Shown: positions 8,379-17,243, counted from the first letter of the stretch. The stretch: 39,896 nt of DNA from SIG480 sp045636865 (GCA_045636865.1 JAZTYJ010000018.1:1-39896), one strand, 5' to 3'. Program-made: numbers and translations. The notes: generated by a model from the sequence alone, not told the origin.

Positions 8379-10775
8379 TTACTTTTTTCTGACGATTATC
8401 AAGCGTTCGAGATAAATTGCATTTTCCTCTCCGCTCTCTCCACCGTAAATCTCACCGGACATCTTCATTGAAAGGTAAACATCACATTCATCCATCGGGA
8501 AGGTTACTGCAATTCCCCTTATCTTCACCGAAATAAATCCGTATGCAAGTGCTATAAGTGCGCTGTCGGGGAAATTTCTGATATTGTTGAGGCTTCCGAT
8601 TTTATAAATATTATATCCGCCCTGAACCAAATCTTCACGATAGAGATTGAGCTCTTCTGTGGTTTCGTCATCCTGAACCAGTCTGAAATTCAGCGCGCGC
8701 TTATTCTCCGCGCTTTTGGAAGTGGGAGACATAATAAAGTCTCTCTGCGGACCTTTGCAATCGTCATAGCTTACTTTAAGAACCGTTGATACTGCTGCAT
8801 CCGCATCTTTCACCGCGGAAAATCCGAAAACCGGGCGATGTCTTATATCGGCAAATTTCGTAATTCCAACCATCGGGAACTGATAGATATCCTCCGGATC
8901 CGTATCAGCAAAGCATTCGGGAATCTCTATATTTTCCTCTTCATCGGGAAGATTTGCGTAATACTCTGTCTCGTGCTCTGCAGAAAGCTTTCGGAGCTTT
9001 GCATAAATATTTGTTTCTCTTGTCGTTTTATCATATTCTTCTATCGCAGAAACCACGCGCTCTTTAAGGACTTTACGGTCATACTCAAACTTTTTTCCCG
9101 AACTTTCTGCCTGATGCTTAAAATCGAAATAGCGATTTAAAATCACACCATCAAGCGTCTTGCGAAGCCAGTTAAGACGTGCGCGATACGGCATTTCGTC
9201 TCCGATAGCCTCGCTTGCCTTATCAAGAGCTCTCGTTCCTTCAATCGCGGCATGTGCATCAATATAGTTAAACGGGCTGTCTTCACATCCGCAGGATGCG
9301 AGAACAACGTTTCTATCCATTGCATCGCGAAGGACTTCAAGGTACTCTTTGACGTACTTTCCGCCTTTTCCGTAATAACGGTCTGTGAAATCGGAAACCA
9401 GCGCATCAACGTCGCAGTCAGGATCTTCGAGAAGATGGTAAAGAACGAATGTATTTAAATCGTAGCAGTCTGCCGAAATTTTTTCTGTCTCAATAAACAA
9501 ACCCTTCACGCCATATTCACGATATGTTTTCATAAAGCCCGAAAGACCGTAAACAAGCGGAAGCGGATAGTTGAGCTGAAGATTGAACATATACTGCCAA
9601 ACCTGAAGCTCTGCACCTTTTTTTGAGCAGAGTTCAGACCACGTCTTAAGCCTTTTTAGATACGGGCGGTTTGCAGGCTCTGCAAAACCGTGTGTCATAT
9701 CAGCATCGATATATGCAAGACGGATGAGCACATTCTCATCCGGAACGGTATCGTCCTTCGGAGGCTTTGCAAAAATCATATATGCAAGCGTTTCAAACTT
9801 TGCCCACGGATAAATCTTCTTGACCTCACGCGCAATACGGTTTACGAAGCGTATAACATATCCGCTCGGACCTGATTCCTCGATAATCTTCTTGCACTCC
9901 GGACACTGGCAGAAGTAAAACTCTGCATCGAGATCGTCAAGTGCAAGAGAGTAAAAGTACGGCGGTTCGACTCCTGTTTTTTCAGAAAGCTCAACGTCTT
10001 CTTTGATATATCCGAGAAGTCTTTCAAGAAGTGCATTGAAAAAGCCCTCGTTTGAGAAACAGTAATGCCCTACTCTGATATGTTCTCCGCGACCTTCATT
10101 CCATGCCCACCAGTCGGGGTGCTCGTCAAAATACTCATCCGCAGGGAAATATTTCGCCATTACATGGCAGTGGTGCGGTCTGCCCATCGTGAGCACCGCG
10201 CCGTATTTACGCACAGTTTCGTTATATACTCCGTCTGAAATACCGTCATCAAGCGGAGAGAGAACGTTTGTTCGCGTTCTCGGAAGGTGATGATAAGCTT
10301 TTACTCCCTCATCGCACTCAAGAATCTGCATAAGCGGCTTGCGGTACGGAAAATAAGGTGTGCCCTCTTTCCTGAAATCATCGGGGAGCGAAAGCGAATC
10401 AAGCTTTAGAACATCCTCTTCATACGGATTCCACCATCTGACTCCGACAACATCCTCAAGAAAGTGGTATACAGAGTAGATAATTCCGCGGTCTCCCGCA
10501 TTTACGCCGCCCGTGAGAACGAGGCTATCCTCTATCGTCTTCATTATCCAGTTTTCCTTGCTCTTTCCGAGGACACCGTTTTTCTTTGCAAAGTCGGTAT
10601 GACCGACATAGATGCATTTGCCATCAGCTTCGCTCTCCGGAGCAACCGCAAGCTTTACGGAAAGTGACTTTTCTATGTAATTTACAAGCTCCTCTGATGC
10701 TGTTTTTTCGATAATGTGAGCATCATCGGGAATAACTATTTTACAATCTTTTTCGCCTTTTTCAAGAAAAAACAT
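8379..10775 (-). CDS. DUF4838 glycosidase-like protein, operon copy 3
   Basis: This 798-aa paralogue has the same plan: GH67N-like front domain, HPDWWAWN, SLALDDL, a CQCPEC knuckle, an ETEK acidic motif, the helical segment around YYGKGGKYVKEY, and a C-terminal beta domain ending in DECDVYLSM and IYGG. Its body (for example PYRARLNWLRK and the following helices) groups with copies 1 and 2, but its first 110 residues are nearly identical to copy 4, so it is a mosaic. It is separated from copy 2 by 65 bases containing a strong stem-loop, the largest gap in the operon. The ribosome binding region is GTGAGGAAAAAG before ATG. Cytoplasmic by absence of a signal sequence. Confidence 0.88.
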   Translation of the reverse strand: MFFLEKGEKDCKIVIPDDAHIIEKTASEELVNYIEKSLSVKLAVAPESEADGKCIYVGHTDFAKKNGVLGKSKENWIMKTIEDSLVLTGGVNAGDRGIIYSVYHFLEDVVGVRWWNPYEEDVLKLDSLSLPDDFRKEGTPYFPYRKPLMQILECDEGVKAYHHLPRTRTNVLSPLDDGISDGVYNETVRKYGAVLTMGRPHHCHVMAKYFPADEYFDEHPDWWAWNEGRGEHIRVGHYCFSNEGFFNALLERLLGYIKEDVELSEKTGVEPPYFYSLALDDLDAEFYFCQCPECKKIIEESGPSGYVIRFVNRIAREVKKIYPWAKFETLAYMIFAKPPKDDTVPDENVLIRLAYIDADMTHGFAEPANRPYLKRLKTWSELCSKKGAELQVWQYMFNLQLNYPLPLVYGLSGFMKTYREYGVKGLFIETEKISADCYDLNTFVLYHLLEDPDCDVDALVSDFTDRYYGKGGKYVKEYLEVLRDAMDRNVVLASCGCEDSPFNYIDAHAAIEGTRALDKASEAIGDEMPYRARLNWLRKTLDGVILNRYFDFKHQAESSGKKFEYDRKVLKERVVSAIEEYDKTTRETNIYAKLRKLSAEHETEYYANLPDEEENIEIPECFADTDPEDIYQFPMVGITKFADIRHRPVFGFSAVKDADAAVSTVLKVSYDDCKGPQRDFIMSPTSKSAENKRALNFRLVQDDETTEELNLYREDLVQGGYNIYKIGSLNNIRNFPDSALIALAYGFISVKIRGIAVTFPMDECDVYLSMKMSGEIYGGESGEENAIYLERLIIVRKK
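10452..10742 (-). repeat. Near-identical tract shared by copies 3 and 4 (unit B)
   Basis: This is the partner of 8037-8327, at an offset of 2415 bp. Identity drops abruptly at both ends, marking the edges of the exchanged segment. Confidence 0.85.
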
Positions 10776-10807
10776 AACTTTTTCCTCACCATTTTCAGCA
10801 TATCAGC

Positions 10808-10839
10808 TTAAGCCGGGGAATGATGATTCCCCGGCTTAA
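10808..10839. promoter_or_regulatory. Intercistronic stem-loop in the DUF4838 operon
   Basis: A perfect 14-bp inverted repeat (TTAAGCCGGGGAAT, loop GATG) lies immediately after the copy 2 stop codon and before copy 3. On the transcribed minus strand it is followed by GCTGATATGCT, with no U-run, so it does not look like a simple intrinsic terminator. It could protect the 3' end of the upstream copy 1-copy 2 message or partly reduce read-through into copies 3-5. Confidence 0.75.
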
Positions 10840-10840
10840 A

Positions 10841-13237
10841 TTACTTTGTTCTTACTACTATGAAGCGGTCGATAAAGAGCGCGTTTTCGTCGCCTGCTTT
10901 TCCGCCGTACATCTCTCCTGAAGCCTTCATTGAGAGATAAACATCACAATTATCAACCGGCCATACGGCATCGATTCCGTTTATCTTCATTGAAAGGAAA
11001 CCGTAGTCGTATCCGATAAGCGATGAATCGGGGTAGTTTTTGATATCCTTAAGGCTTCCTACCTTGTAGATATTGTATCCGCCCTGAATGAAATCATCGC
11101 GGTAGAGATTGAGCTGTTGCACAGCCTTATCGTCCTGATAGAGGCTGAAGTTGATTGCCTTCGGGTTTTCGCTGTCCTTCGGGGTCGCGACCATGATATA
11201 ATCCTTCTGTGAACCCTTGCAGTTATCAAAGCTTATCTTGAGTGTTTTTGAAACCGTTGTGTCGGGATCCTCTACAGGCCAGAAACCAAAGGTCTCGCGG
11301 AGTCTTCTGTCTGCCGCCTTTGTGATATCAGCCATTCGGTACTGATAGATGTCATCAGGGTTTACATCCTTGAAGTATTCGGGGATATCGAGAATCTCCT
11401 CAACATCGGGGAGGCTTCTGTAGTATTCCTTCTCGTCCTCAATCGGTGTAATTCGCGCAACGGCACTCCGACCCTCTACCGGAAGTCTTGCGTGATATTC
11501 ATCTATTGCGTCAACGATTCTTCTCTTAATAGCCTGACGGTCATACTCAAACTTCTCGCCATTTCTCTCCGCCTGATGCTTAAAGTCAAAATAGCGGTTG
11601 AGCACAACACCGTCAAACGGCTTTCGAAGCCAGTTGAGACGTGCGCGATACGGCATCTCATCTCCGACAGCTTCAGTCGCCTTGTCAAGAGCTGCCGCGC
11701 CATCGATTGCGGCGCGTGCATCGATGTAGTTGAGCGTGCTGTCGTCGCACATGCAGTATGTATGAACAACGTTTCTATTCTGCGCATCGCGGAGCACTTC
11801 GAGATACTCCTTGACAAACTTTCCTGCTTTTCCGTAATAACGGTTCGTGAAGTCAGAAATGAGTGCTTCGACATCGCAGTCGGGGTCTTCAAGAAGGTGT
11901 GTGAGAACAAATACGTTTAAGTCGTGACAATCTGATGAGAACTTCTCAATTTCAACGAAAATCCCCTTGACGCCATATTCGCGATAGTTCTGAATGAAGT
12001 TTTGAAGCCCAAATACAAGCGGACACGGATAGTTAAGCTGCAGGTTGAACATATACTTCCAGACCTGAAGTTCAGCACCGTTTACCGCACAGAGCTTTGA
12101 CCAGTTCTTAAGCTTTTCAAAGTACGGACGGTTTGCAGGCTCAACAAAGCCGTGAGTCATATCCGAACGGTCGCCTGCAAGACGGATGACAACGTTCTCG
12201 TCGGGAACTGTATCGTCCTTGGGCGGATGCACGAATGCAACGTATGCAAGAAATTCTATCTTAACCCACGGATAGAGCTTTCTGACCTCGCGCGCCACGC
12301 GGTTTATAAACTGAAGCGCATAGCCGCTTGTTCCTGATTTCTCAAGTATCTTCTTACACTTCGGACAATGGCAGAAGAAGTATTCTGCGTCGAGATCGTC
12401 AAACGAGAGTGAGTAGTAATACGGAAGCTCAACGCCCGTTTTTTCGGCAAGCTCAACGTCCTCTTTGATATATCCGAGGAGCTTTTCCATAAGAGCATTG
12501 AAGAATTCTTCGTTTGAGAGACAGTAATGTCCCTTTCTTATGTGCTCCTGCTTATCCTCGTTCCAAGCCCACCAATCGGGGTGCTCGTCAAAATATTCGT
12601 CTGCCGGGAAGTATTTGCCCATAACGTGAACGTGGTGCGGACGTCCGTGAGTGAGAACGTCGCCGTATTTTCTGACCACCGGCTCGTATACACTTTCAAT
12701 ATTGTCGTCAAACGGAGAGAGAACGTTTATTCTCACTCTTGGGAGATAGGGATACTTCTGCTTGCTCAGACCTGCACCGTCAAGAATATCGGTAAGCGGC
12801 TTGCGGTACGGGAAAGCAGGTGTTCCCTCTTTATGGAAGTCGTCTGCGATTTCGAGAGAATCGAGCTTCAAGACATCCTCTTCAAGACCGTTCCACCAAC
12901 GGACACCTGCGTTTTCTTCGAGGAAGTGGTATACAGAATAGATGATACCGCGATCACCAACAGCTGCACCGCCTGTTAAAACGAGGTTTCCGTCTGCCAT
13001 TTTGATTATCCAGTTTTCCTTGCTCTTTCCGAGGATGCCGTTTTTCTTTGCAAACTCGGTATGACCGACATAGATACACTTGCCTTTGGCATTCTTTTCA
13101 GAAACAACCGAAAGCTTAACCGAAAGAGATTTTTCAATATAATCTGCAAGTTCTTCTGAGGCTGTCTTCTCTACGATGTGAGCGTTTTCAGGAATGACTA
13201 TAAGGCAGTCATTTACACCTTTTTTAAGAAAAATCAT
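10841..13237 (-). CDS. DUF4838 glycosidase-like protein, operon copy 2
   Basis: This 798-aa paralogue resembles copy 1 and the body of copy 3 most closely. The GH67N-like front (YVGHTEFAKK, ENWIIK, GDRGIIYSVYHFLEE) is followed by HPDWWAWN, SLSFDDL, a knuckle FFCHCPKC in which one Gln is replaced by His, the acidic VEIEK motif, and a region rich in Cys and Asp (TYCMCDDS). The C-terminal beta domain reads PVDNCDVYLSM where the others have PMDECDVY-type sequence, a small change at an otherwise conserved position. The start codon is preceded by ACGGAGGG. It begins 20 bases after copy 1 and is followed by the intercistronic stem-loop. Intracellular; likely hydrolase; substrate unknown. Confidence 0.88.
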   Translation of the reverse strand: MIFLKKGVNDCLIVIPENAHIVEKTASEELADYIEKSLSVKLSVVSEKNAKGKCIYVGHTEFAKKNGILGKSKENWIIKMADGNLVLTGGAAVGDRGIIYSVYHFLEENAGVRWWNGLEEDVLKLDSLEIADDFHKEGTPAFPYRKPLTDILDGAGLSKQKYPYLPRVRINVLSPFDDNIESVYEPVVRKYGDVLTHGRPHHVHVMGKYFPADEYFDEHPDWWAWNEDKQEHIRKGHYCLSNEEFFNALMEKLLGYIKEDVELAEKTGVELPYYYSLSFDDLDAEYFFCHCPKCKKILEKSGTSGYALQFINRVAREVRKLYPWVKIEFLAYVAFVHPPKDDTVPDENVVIRLAGDRSDMTHGFVEPANRPYFEKLKNWSKLCAVNGAELQVWKYMFNLQLNYPCPLVFGLQNFIQNYREYGVKGIFVEIEKFSSDCHDLNVFVLTHLLEDPDCDVEALISDFTNRYYGKAGKFVKEYLEVLRDAQNRNVVHTYCMCDDSTLNYIDARAAIDGAAALDKATEAVGDEMPYRARLNWLRKPFDGVVLNRYFDFKHQAERNGEKFEYDRQAIKRRIVDAIDEYHARLPVEGRSAVARITPIEDEKEYYRSLPDVEEILDIPEYFKDVNPDDIYQYRMADITKAADRRLRETFGFWPVEDPDTTVSKTLKISFDNCKGSQKDYIMVATPKDSENPKAINFSLYQDDKAVQQLNLYRDDFIQGGYNIYKVGSLKDIKNYPDSSLIGYDYGFLSMKINGIDAVWPVDNCDVYLSMKASGEMYGGKAGDENALFIDRFIVVRTK

Positions 13238-13257
13238 ATTTTTTCCCTCCGTTTGAA

Positions 13258-15660
13258 TTACTTTTTTCTGACGACTATCATTCTGTCAACAAAGAGTGCG
13301 TTTTCTTCGCCGGCTTTTCCGCCATACATCTCACCCGATGGTTTAATTGAGATATAAACTTCGCATGCATCCATCGGCATCGTTACGGCAATGCCGTTTA
13401 TTCTTACCGAAAGAAAAGCATAGTCATAAACTATAAGTGATGAGTCGGGATAGTCCTTGAGGTTTTCAAGACTTCCTACTTTATAGATATTGTATCCGCC
13501 CTGAATGAAGTCCTCGCGATAAAGCTCAAGTCCGCAAACCGGATGGTCATCCTGCCAGAGGTTGAAGCTTACTGCATTTTTCTTCTCCGCATCTTTTGAA
13601 GTCGGAGCCATAATAAACTCTCTCTGTTTACCGCGGCAGTTATCATAGCTTATCTTGAGAACAGACTTTACTGTTGTGTCTTTATCTTCTACAGGATAAA
13701 ACCCATACACCGGACGAAGGCGTTTGTCAACTACCTTCATATTGTCTACCATGCGGAACTGGTATATATCTGCCGGATCAATATCTCTAAAGCATTCAGG
13801 AATATCTAAAACTTCCTCTTCATCAGGGAGGTTTTTGTAATATTCAATCTCATCCTGTGTAGGAGTGTTCTGGAGTATAGCAAACGGGCATAATGTTCTT
13901 AAGAATTTGTCATACTCTTCAATTGTAGCAACTATGCGTTCCTTTATGACCTTGCGGTCAGGTGCAAAAACCTCACCGTAGCTTTCCGCCTGATGCACAA
14001 AATCATAATATCGGCTGAGAACAATTCCGTCAAACGGCTTACGGAGCCAGTTAAGGCGTGCACGATAAGGTTCTTTGTCGCCTACTGCCTCAAACGCCTT
14101 ATCAAGTGCTTTTGTTCCGTCTATTGCAACGCGCGCATCGATGTAGTTGAGCATAGTATCATCACACATGCAGAATGCGTGGATAACGTTTCTCTCCTGT
14201 GCGTCTCGGAGAATGTCAAGGTATTCTTTAACGTATTTTCCTGCAGGTCCGTAATAGCGGTGAGCAAAGTCTTCGACCAGTGCCTCAACATCGCAATCAG
14301 GATCTTCAAGAAGATGATATAACACATATGTATTTAAGTCGTGGCAATCAGCCGACACCTTCTCCGTCTCAATAAATACTCCCTTTACGCCATATTCGCG
14401 GTAAGTCTGAATAAAGCTTTTCAGACCATACACAAGCGGAAGCGGGAAGTTGACCTGAATATTGAACATATATTGCCAGATCTGAAGCTCTGCACCATTT
14501 ACAGAACAAAGCTTCGACCACGTTTTAAGCTTTTCAAGATACGGCTTGTTTGACGGATATACAAAACCGTGAGTCATATCCGCGCGGTCATATGCAAGGC
14601 GTATGACAACGTTTTCATCCGGAACCGTATCATCCTTCGGCGGAAATGCAAATACAACGTATGCAAGCGTTTCAAACTTTGCCCAGGGATAAATCTTTTT
14701 AACTTCGCGCGCAACACGGTTGACAAAGCGGATGACATATCCGCTCGGTCCTGATTCTTCCATAATCTTTTTGCACTCCGGACACTGACAGAAGAAATAT
14801 TCAGCGTCAATGTCGTCAAGAGAGAGCGAGTAGTAATACGGAAGCTCCACGCCTGTTTTTTCAGCAAGCTCGACGTCCTCTTTGATATATCCGAGAAGTC
14901 TCTCAACAAGCGCATTGAAGAAACCTTCATTTGAAAAACAATAGTGTGCGTGTCTGTTGTGCATGCCGAGCTTTTCGTTCCATGCCCACCAGTCGGGGTG
15001 CTCGTCAAAATACTCGTCTGCCGGAAAATATTTTCCCATAACGTGGCAATGATGCGGTCTTCCCATGGTGATAACCTTGCCGTAGCGACGGACTTCAGGG
15101 TTGTATGCACCGTCTTTCACACCATCATCAAGCGGCGACAGAACATTAACGCGGGTTCTCGGAAGGTATGCATACTTATCAACACCGTCATCACCTGCGA
15201 AGGTTGATGTAAGCGGCTTGCGGTACGGGAAAGCAGGAGTTCCCTCCTTATACAGATCGTCGGGAAGTGAAATTGCCGAAAGTTCAATAACATCCTCCTC
15301 AAACTGGCTCCACCAGCGGACAGCCGCATATTCTTCAAGAAAGTGGTATACAGAATAGAGAATTCCTCGGTCACCACTCTCGACACCTCCGGTTAGAACG
15401 AGGTTTCCGTCTGCCATCTTGATTATCCAGTTTTCCTTACTCTTTCCAATGATACCGTTTTTCTTTGCAAACCCGGTATGTCCGACATAGATGCACTTAC
15501 CATTCGCATCTTTCTCGGAAACAACCGGAAGCTTTACGGAAAGTGACTTTTCTATATAATTCACAAGCTCTTCCGATGCTGTTTTTTCAACAATATGAGC
15601 GTCATCCGGGATGACTATCAAACAATCGTTTTTGCCTTTTTCGAGAAAAATATTTTTCAT
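13258..15660 (-). CDS. DUF4838 glycosidase-like protein, operon copy 1 (promoter-proximal)
   Basis: This 800-aa protein is the first gene of the five-paralogue operon. It carries the GH67N-like front domain (YVGHTGFAKK, ENWIIK, GDRGILYSVYHFLEE), HPDWWAWN, SLSLDDI with the acidic pair, a CQCPEC knuckle, an ETEK acidic motif, the YYGPAGKYVKEY helical region and a C-terminal beta domain with a MYGG motif near the end. The start at 15660 is supported by CCGGAGGAAAAATT immediately upstream. A sigma-A-like promoter lies 67-95 bases upstream, and a divergent beta-propeller gene shares the 219-bp intergenic region, so both are likely co-regulated. No signal peptide or membrane segment is visible. Confidence 0.88.
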   Translation of the reverse strand: MKNIFLEKGKNDCLIVIPDDAHIVEKTASEELVNYIEKSLSVKLPVVSEKDANGKCIYVGHTGFAKKNGIIGKSKENWIIKMADGNLVLTGGVESGDRGILYSVYHFLEEYAAVRWWSQFEEDVIELSAISLPDDLYKEGTPAFPYRKPLTSTFAGDDGVDKYAYLPRTRVNVLSPLDDGVKDGAYNPEVRRYGKVITMGRPHHCHVMGKYFPADEYFDEHPDWWAWNEKLGMHNRHAHYCFSNEGFFNALVERLLGYIKEDVELAEKTGVELPYYYSLSLDDIDAEYFFCQCPECKKIMEESGPSGYVIRFVNRVAREVKKIYPWAKFETLAYVVFAFPPKDDTVPDENVVIRLAYDRADMTHGFVYPSNKPYLEKLKTWSKLCSVNGAELQIWQYMFNIQVNFPLPLVYGLKSFIQTYREYGVKGVFIETEKVSADCHDLNTYVLYHLLEDPDCDVEALVEDFAHRYYGPAGKYVKEYLDILRDAQERNVIHAFCMCDDTMLNYIDARVAIDGTKALDKAFEAVGDKEPYRARLNWLRKPFDGIVLSRYYDFVHQAESYGEVFAPDRKVIKERIVATIEEYDKFLRTLCPFAILQNTPTQDEIEYYKNLPDEEEVLDIPECFRDIDPADIYQFRMVDNMKVVDKRLRPVYGFYPVEDKDTTVKSVLKISYDNCRGKQREFIMAPTSKDAEKKNAVSFNLWQDDHPVCGLELYREDFIQGGYNIYKVGSLENLKDYPDSSLIVYDYAFLSVRINGIAVTMPMDACEVYISIKPSGEMYGGKAGEENALFVDRMIVVRKK

Positions 15661-15698
15661 AATTTTTCCTCCGGAACTTATTTCGCACTACCCTTTAC

Positions 15699-15710
15699 TA
15701 AATCGTTTTA
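15699..15710. promoter_or_regulatory. Possible operator in DUF4838 operon leader
   Basis: TAAATCGTTTTA is an imperfect palindrome (10 of 12 positions symmetric) centred on CG, the geometry of LacI/CcpA-type operators. It falls shortly downstream of the predicted transcription start of the DUF4838 operon. Weak evidence: it may be chance in AT-rich leader sequence. Confidence 0.2.
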
Positions 15711-15726
15711 TTGTGCTTTCAAGGTT

Positions 15727-15755
15727 AGTTTAGCATACATGAAGCTACAATGCAA
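15727..15755 (-). promoter_or_regulatory. Promoter of the five-gene DUF4838 operon
   Basis: On the minus strand TTGCAT (15750-15755) and TAAACT (15727-15732) are separated by 17 bases, giving a leader of about 60 bases before the first gene. The -10 hexamer is identical to that of the divergent promoter. Confidence 0.55.
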
Positions 15756-15762
15756 TAATTTT

Positions 15763-15796
15763 TTTGGATATTTTACAATAACATTTCGGATACTTT
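15763..15796 (+). promoter_or_regulatory. Possible activator half-sites upstream of beta-propeller gene
   Basis: TTTGGATATTTT (15763-15774) and TTCGGATACTTT (15785-15796) match at 10 of 12 positions and are spaced 22 bp apart, about two helical turns. They lie 14 bases before the -35 box of the plus-strand promoter. This is the arrangement used by AraC-type activators; support is weak because the units are AT-rich. Confidence 0.3.
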
Positions 15797-15810
15797 TTCT
15801 GCAAATTGTG

Positions 15811-15839
15811 TTGACAAACAAATGGCGATGTTTTAAACT
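15811..15839 (+). promoter_or_regulatory. Promoter of beta-propeller glycosidase-like gene
   Basis: TTGACA (15811-15816), 17-base spacer, TAAACT (15834-15839). The start codon is at 15880, giving a leader of about 35 bases with AAAGGAG at 15864-15870. Confidence 0.7.
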
Positions 15840-15879
15840 GCACAGTAGTAAAGCATGTCATTTAAAGGAGTGCTTGAAA

Positions 15880-16836
15880 ATGCCCGAAATTATATATGAC
15901 AAGGATACTCTTATGCTCGGCGGGTATCCGAAAATCAAAAAGCTTGGCGCATGCAGCCCCAACGGGGAGATGACTCCGTTTGTTTGGAACGGTCGCCTTA
16001 TGCGGATTGAGCTTGTTGACCCGAGCAAAGGTTGGGACGAAACGGCAGGAAAGGCAGGAATCCGCGACGTTGAAACAGGAGAATTTCTCTCATTCCTTGC
16101 AGAGGACAGCTATTTTCATTCCGCGTGTGTCGACGGAGACACCGTTTATGTAACGGGCGTTGACAAACTCCGCCGCGATACTATACGCCTCTATGAAAGC
16201 TCCGACCTCATAAACTGGAAAAGCCGCGACCTTCTCACCAACCCCGGCTGGAAATACTATAACTCACAGCTTGCACACGGCGAAAACGAATGGATGATTG
16301 TCCTTGAAACAGGTCCCGTTTACACCGAAATGGGTGAGGATGAGTCTCCGAGAAAATATGTCGGAAACAATAACTGGACTATGTTTTTTGCAAAGTCTTA
16401 TGATATGGAAAACTGGGAATTTTCAGATTATGAAAAACCGTTTTCCAAAGAATATCACGCAGGAGGGCCGTGTCTTAAATACTCCGACGGGTGGTATTAT
16501 CTCCTTTGCGATTGTGCAATTCCGAGAAGAATTTTCACAAGCTATATGTACAGAACACGCGATTTTGACAACTGGTATGTCGGATATTATAACCCGATTA
16601 TTATGCCGTCTGACGAGGATAAGAAAATCTCCCCGAATTATAAGGATCTTACCAATGAAGAAAGAGAGCGCCTGAAAACCGCGTTTAACGTAAACAACAC
16701 AGATCTTGACATCTGCGAGTGGCAGGGGAAAACTTACATCAACTACTGTTGCGGAAATCAGCTCGGGAACTACTGGATGTGCGATGCCGTCTGCGATATG
16801 CCGCTTGCCGATTTCTTTAAAGCATATTTTAAATAG
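15880..16836 (+). CDS. Five-bladed beta-propeller glycosidase-like protein (GH43/GH32/GH130-type fold)
   Basis: This 318-aa cytoplasmic protein shows the repeated blade pattern of five-bladed propeller glycosidases: a short aromatic strand ending in an acidic or Trp-rich turn, as in SSDLINWKSRD, SYDMENWEFSDY and TRDFDNWYVGYY. These 'x-W' blade signatures are typical of GH43/GH32/GH68-type and related arabinofuranosidase/fructosidase-like proteins. Candidate catalytic acids cannot be assigned with confidence. The frame is open upstream to 15595, but ATG 15880 is chosen because AAAGGAG precedes it by 9 bases and it follows a strong promoter. It is divergent from the DUF4838 operon and probably acts on the same glycan. 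It ends at a shared terminator. Confidence 0.75.
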   Translation: MPEIIYDKDTLMLGGYPKIKKLGACSPNGEMTPFVWNGRLMRIELVDPSKGWDETAGKAGIRDVETGEFLSFLAEDSYFHSACVDGDTVYVTGVDKLRRDTIRLYESSDLINWKSRDLLTNPGWKYYNSQLAHGENEWMIVLETGPVYTEMGEDESPRKYVGNNNWTMFFAKSYDMENWEFSDYEKPFSKEYHAGGPCLKYSDGWYYLLCDCAIPRRIFTSYMYRTRDFDNWYVGYYNPIIMPSDEDKKISPNYKDLTNEERERLKTAFNVNNTDLDICEWQGKTYINYCCGNQLGNYWMCDAVCDMPLADFFKAYFK

Positions 16837-16840
16837 CAAA

Positions 16841-16863
16841 AAACCTGCCGAAAAGGCAGGTTT
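16841..16863. terminator. Bidirectional intrinsic terminator
   Basis: AAACCTGCC pairs across a GAAAA loop with GGCAGGTTT, flanked by A- and T-runs. It separates the beta-propeller gene from the convergent glyoxalase-fold gene. Confidence 0.85.
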
Positions 16864-16868
16864 TATTA

Positions 16869-17243
16869 TTATCTTTTTCCAGGAATAATCTCAATCCAGT
16901 ACCCGTCGGGGTCTGAAATAAAGTAGATTCCCATAGCAGTATTTTCAAAGCAGATGCAACCGAGTTCCTTGTGGCGCGCATACGCCGCGTCAAAATCATC
17001 AACGGTAAACGCAAGGTGAAACTCGTTATCACCGAGGTTATATGCGCGATCCCAGTCCCGAAGCCACGTAAGCTCAAGAGCGTGCGCACTTCCTGCCGCA
17101 TCCCCGAGAAAGACGATTGTAAAACTTCCGTCGGGCGAGTTTATTCTGCGGACTTCCGAAAGTCCGAGTGCCTCGTTATAAAACTCTATTGATTTTGAAA
17201 GATCGCGGACATTGAAGTTATTGTGTGCAAACTTAAATTTCAT
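16869..17243 (-). CDS. Glyoxalase I-like / VOC-family metalloprotein
   Basis: This 124-aa protein is a single glyoxalase/bleomycin-resistance (VOC) unit with both beta-alpha-beta-beta-beta modules. The four positions that bind metal in glyoxalase I are occupied by H7, E57, H76 and E118, so it should bind a divalent metal. Other family marks are the N-terminal RDLSKSIEFYNEALG helix and the C-terminal SDPDGYWIEI strand. Length is typical of bacterial lactoylglutathione lyase-like proteins. Because Clostridia often lack glutathione, the natural thiol or substrate is uncertain. It is a single gene lying just downstream of tRNA-Arg on the same strand. Confidence 0.85.
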   Translation of the reverse strand: MKFKFAHNNFNVRDLSKSIEFYNEALGLSEVRRINSPDGSFTIVFLGDAAGSAHALELTWLRDWDRAYNLGDNEFHLAFTVDDFDAAYARHKELGCICFENTAMGIYFISDPDGYWIEIIPGKR

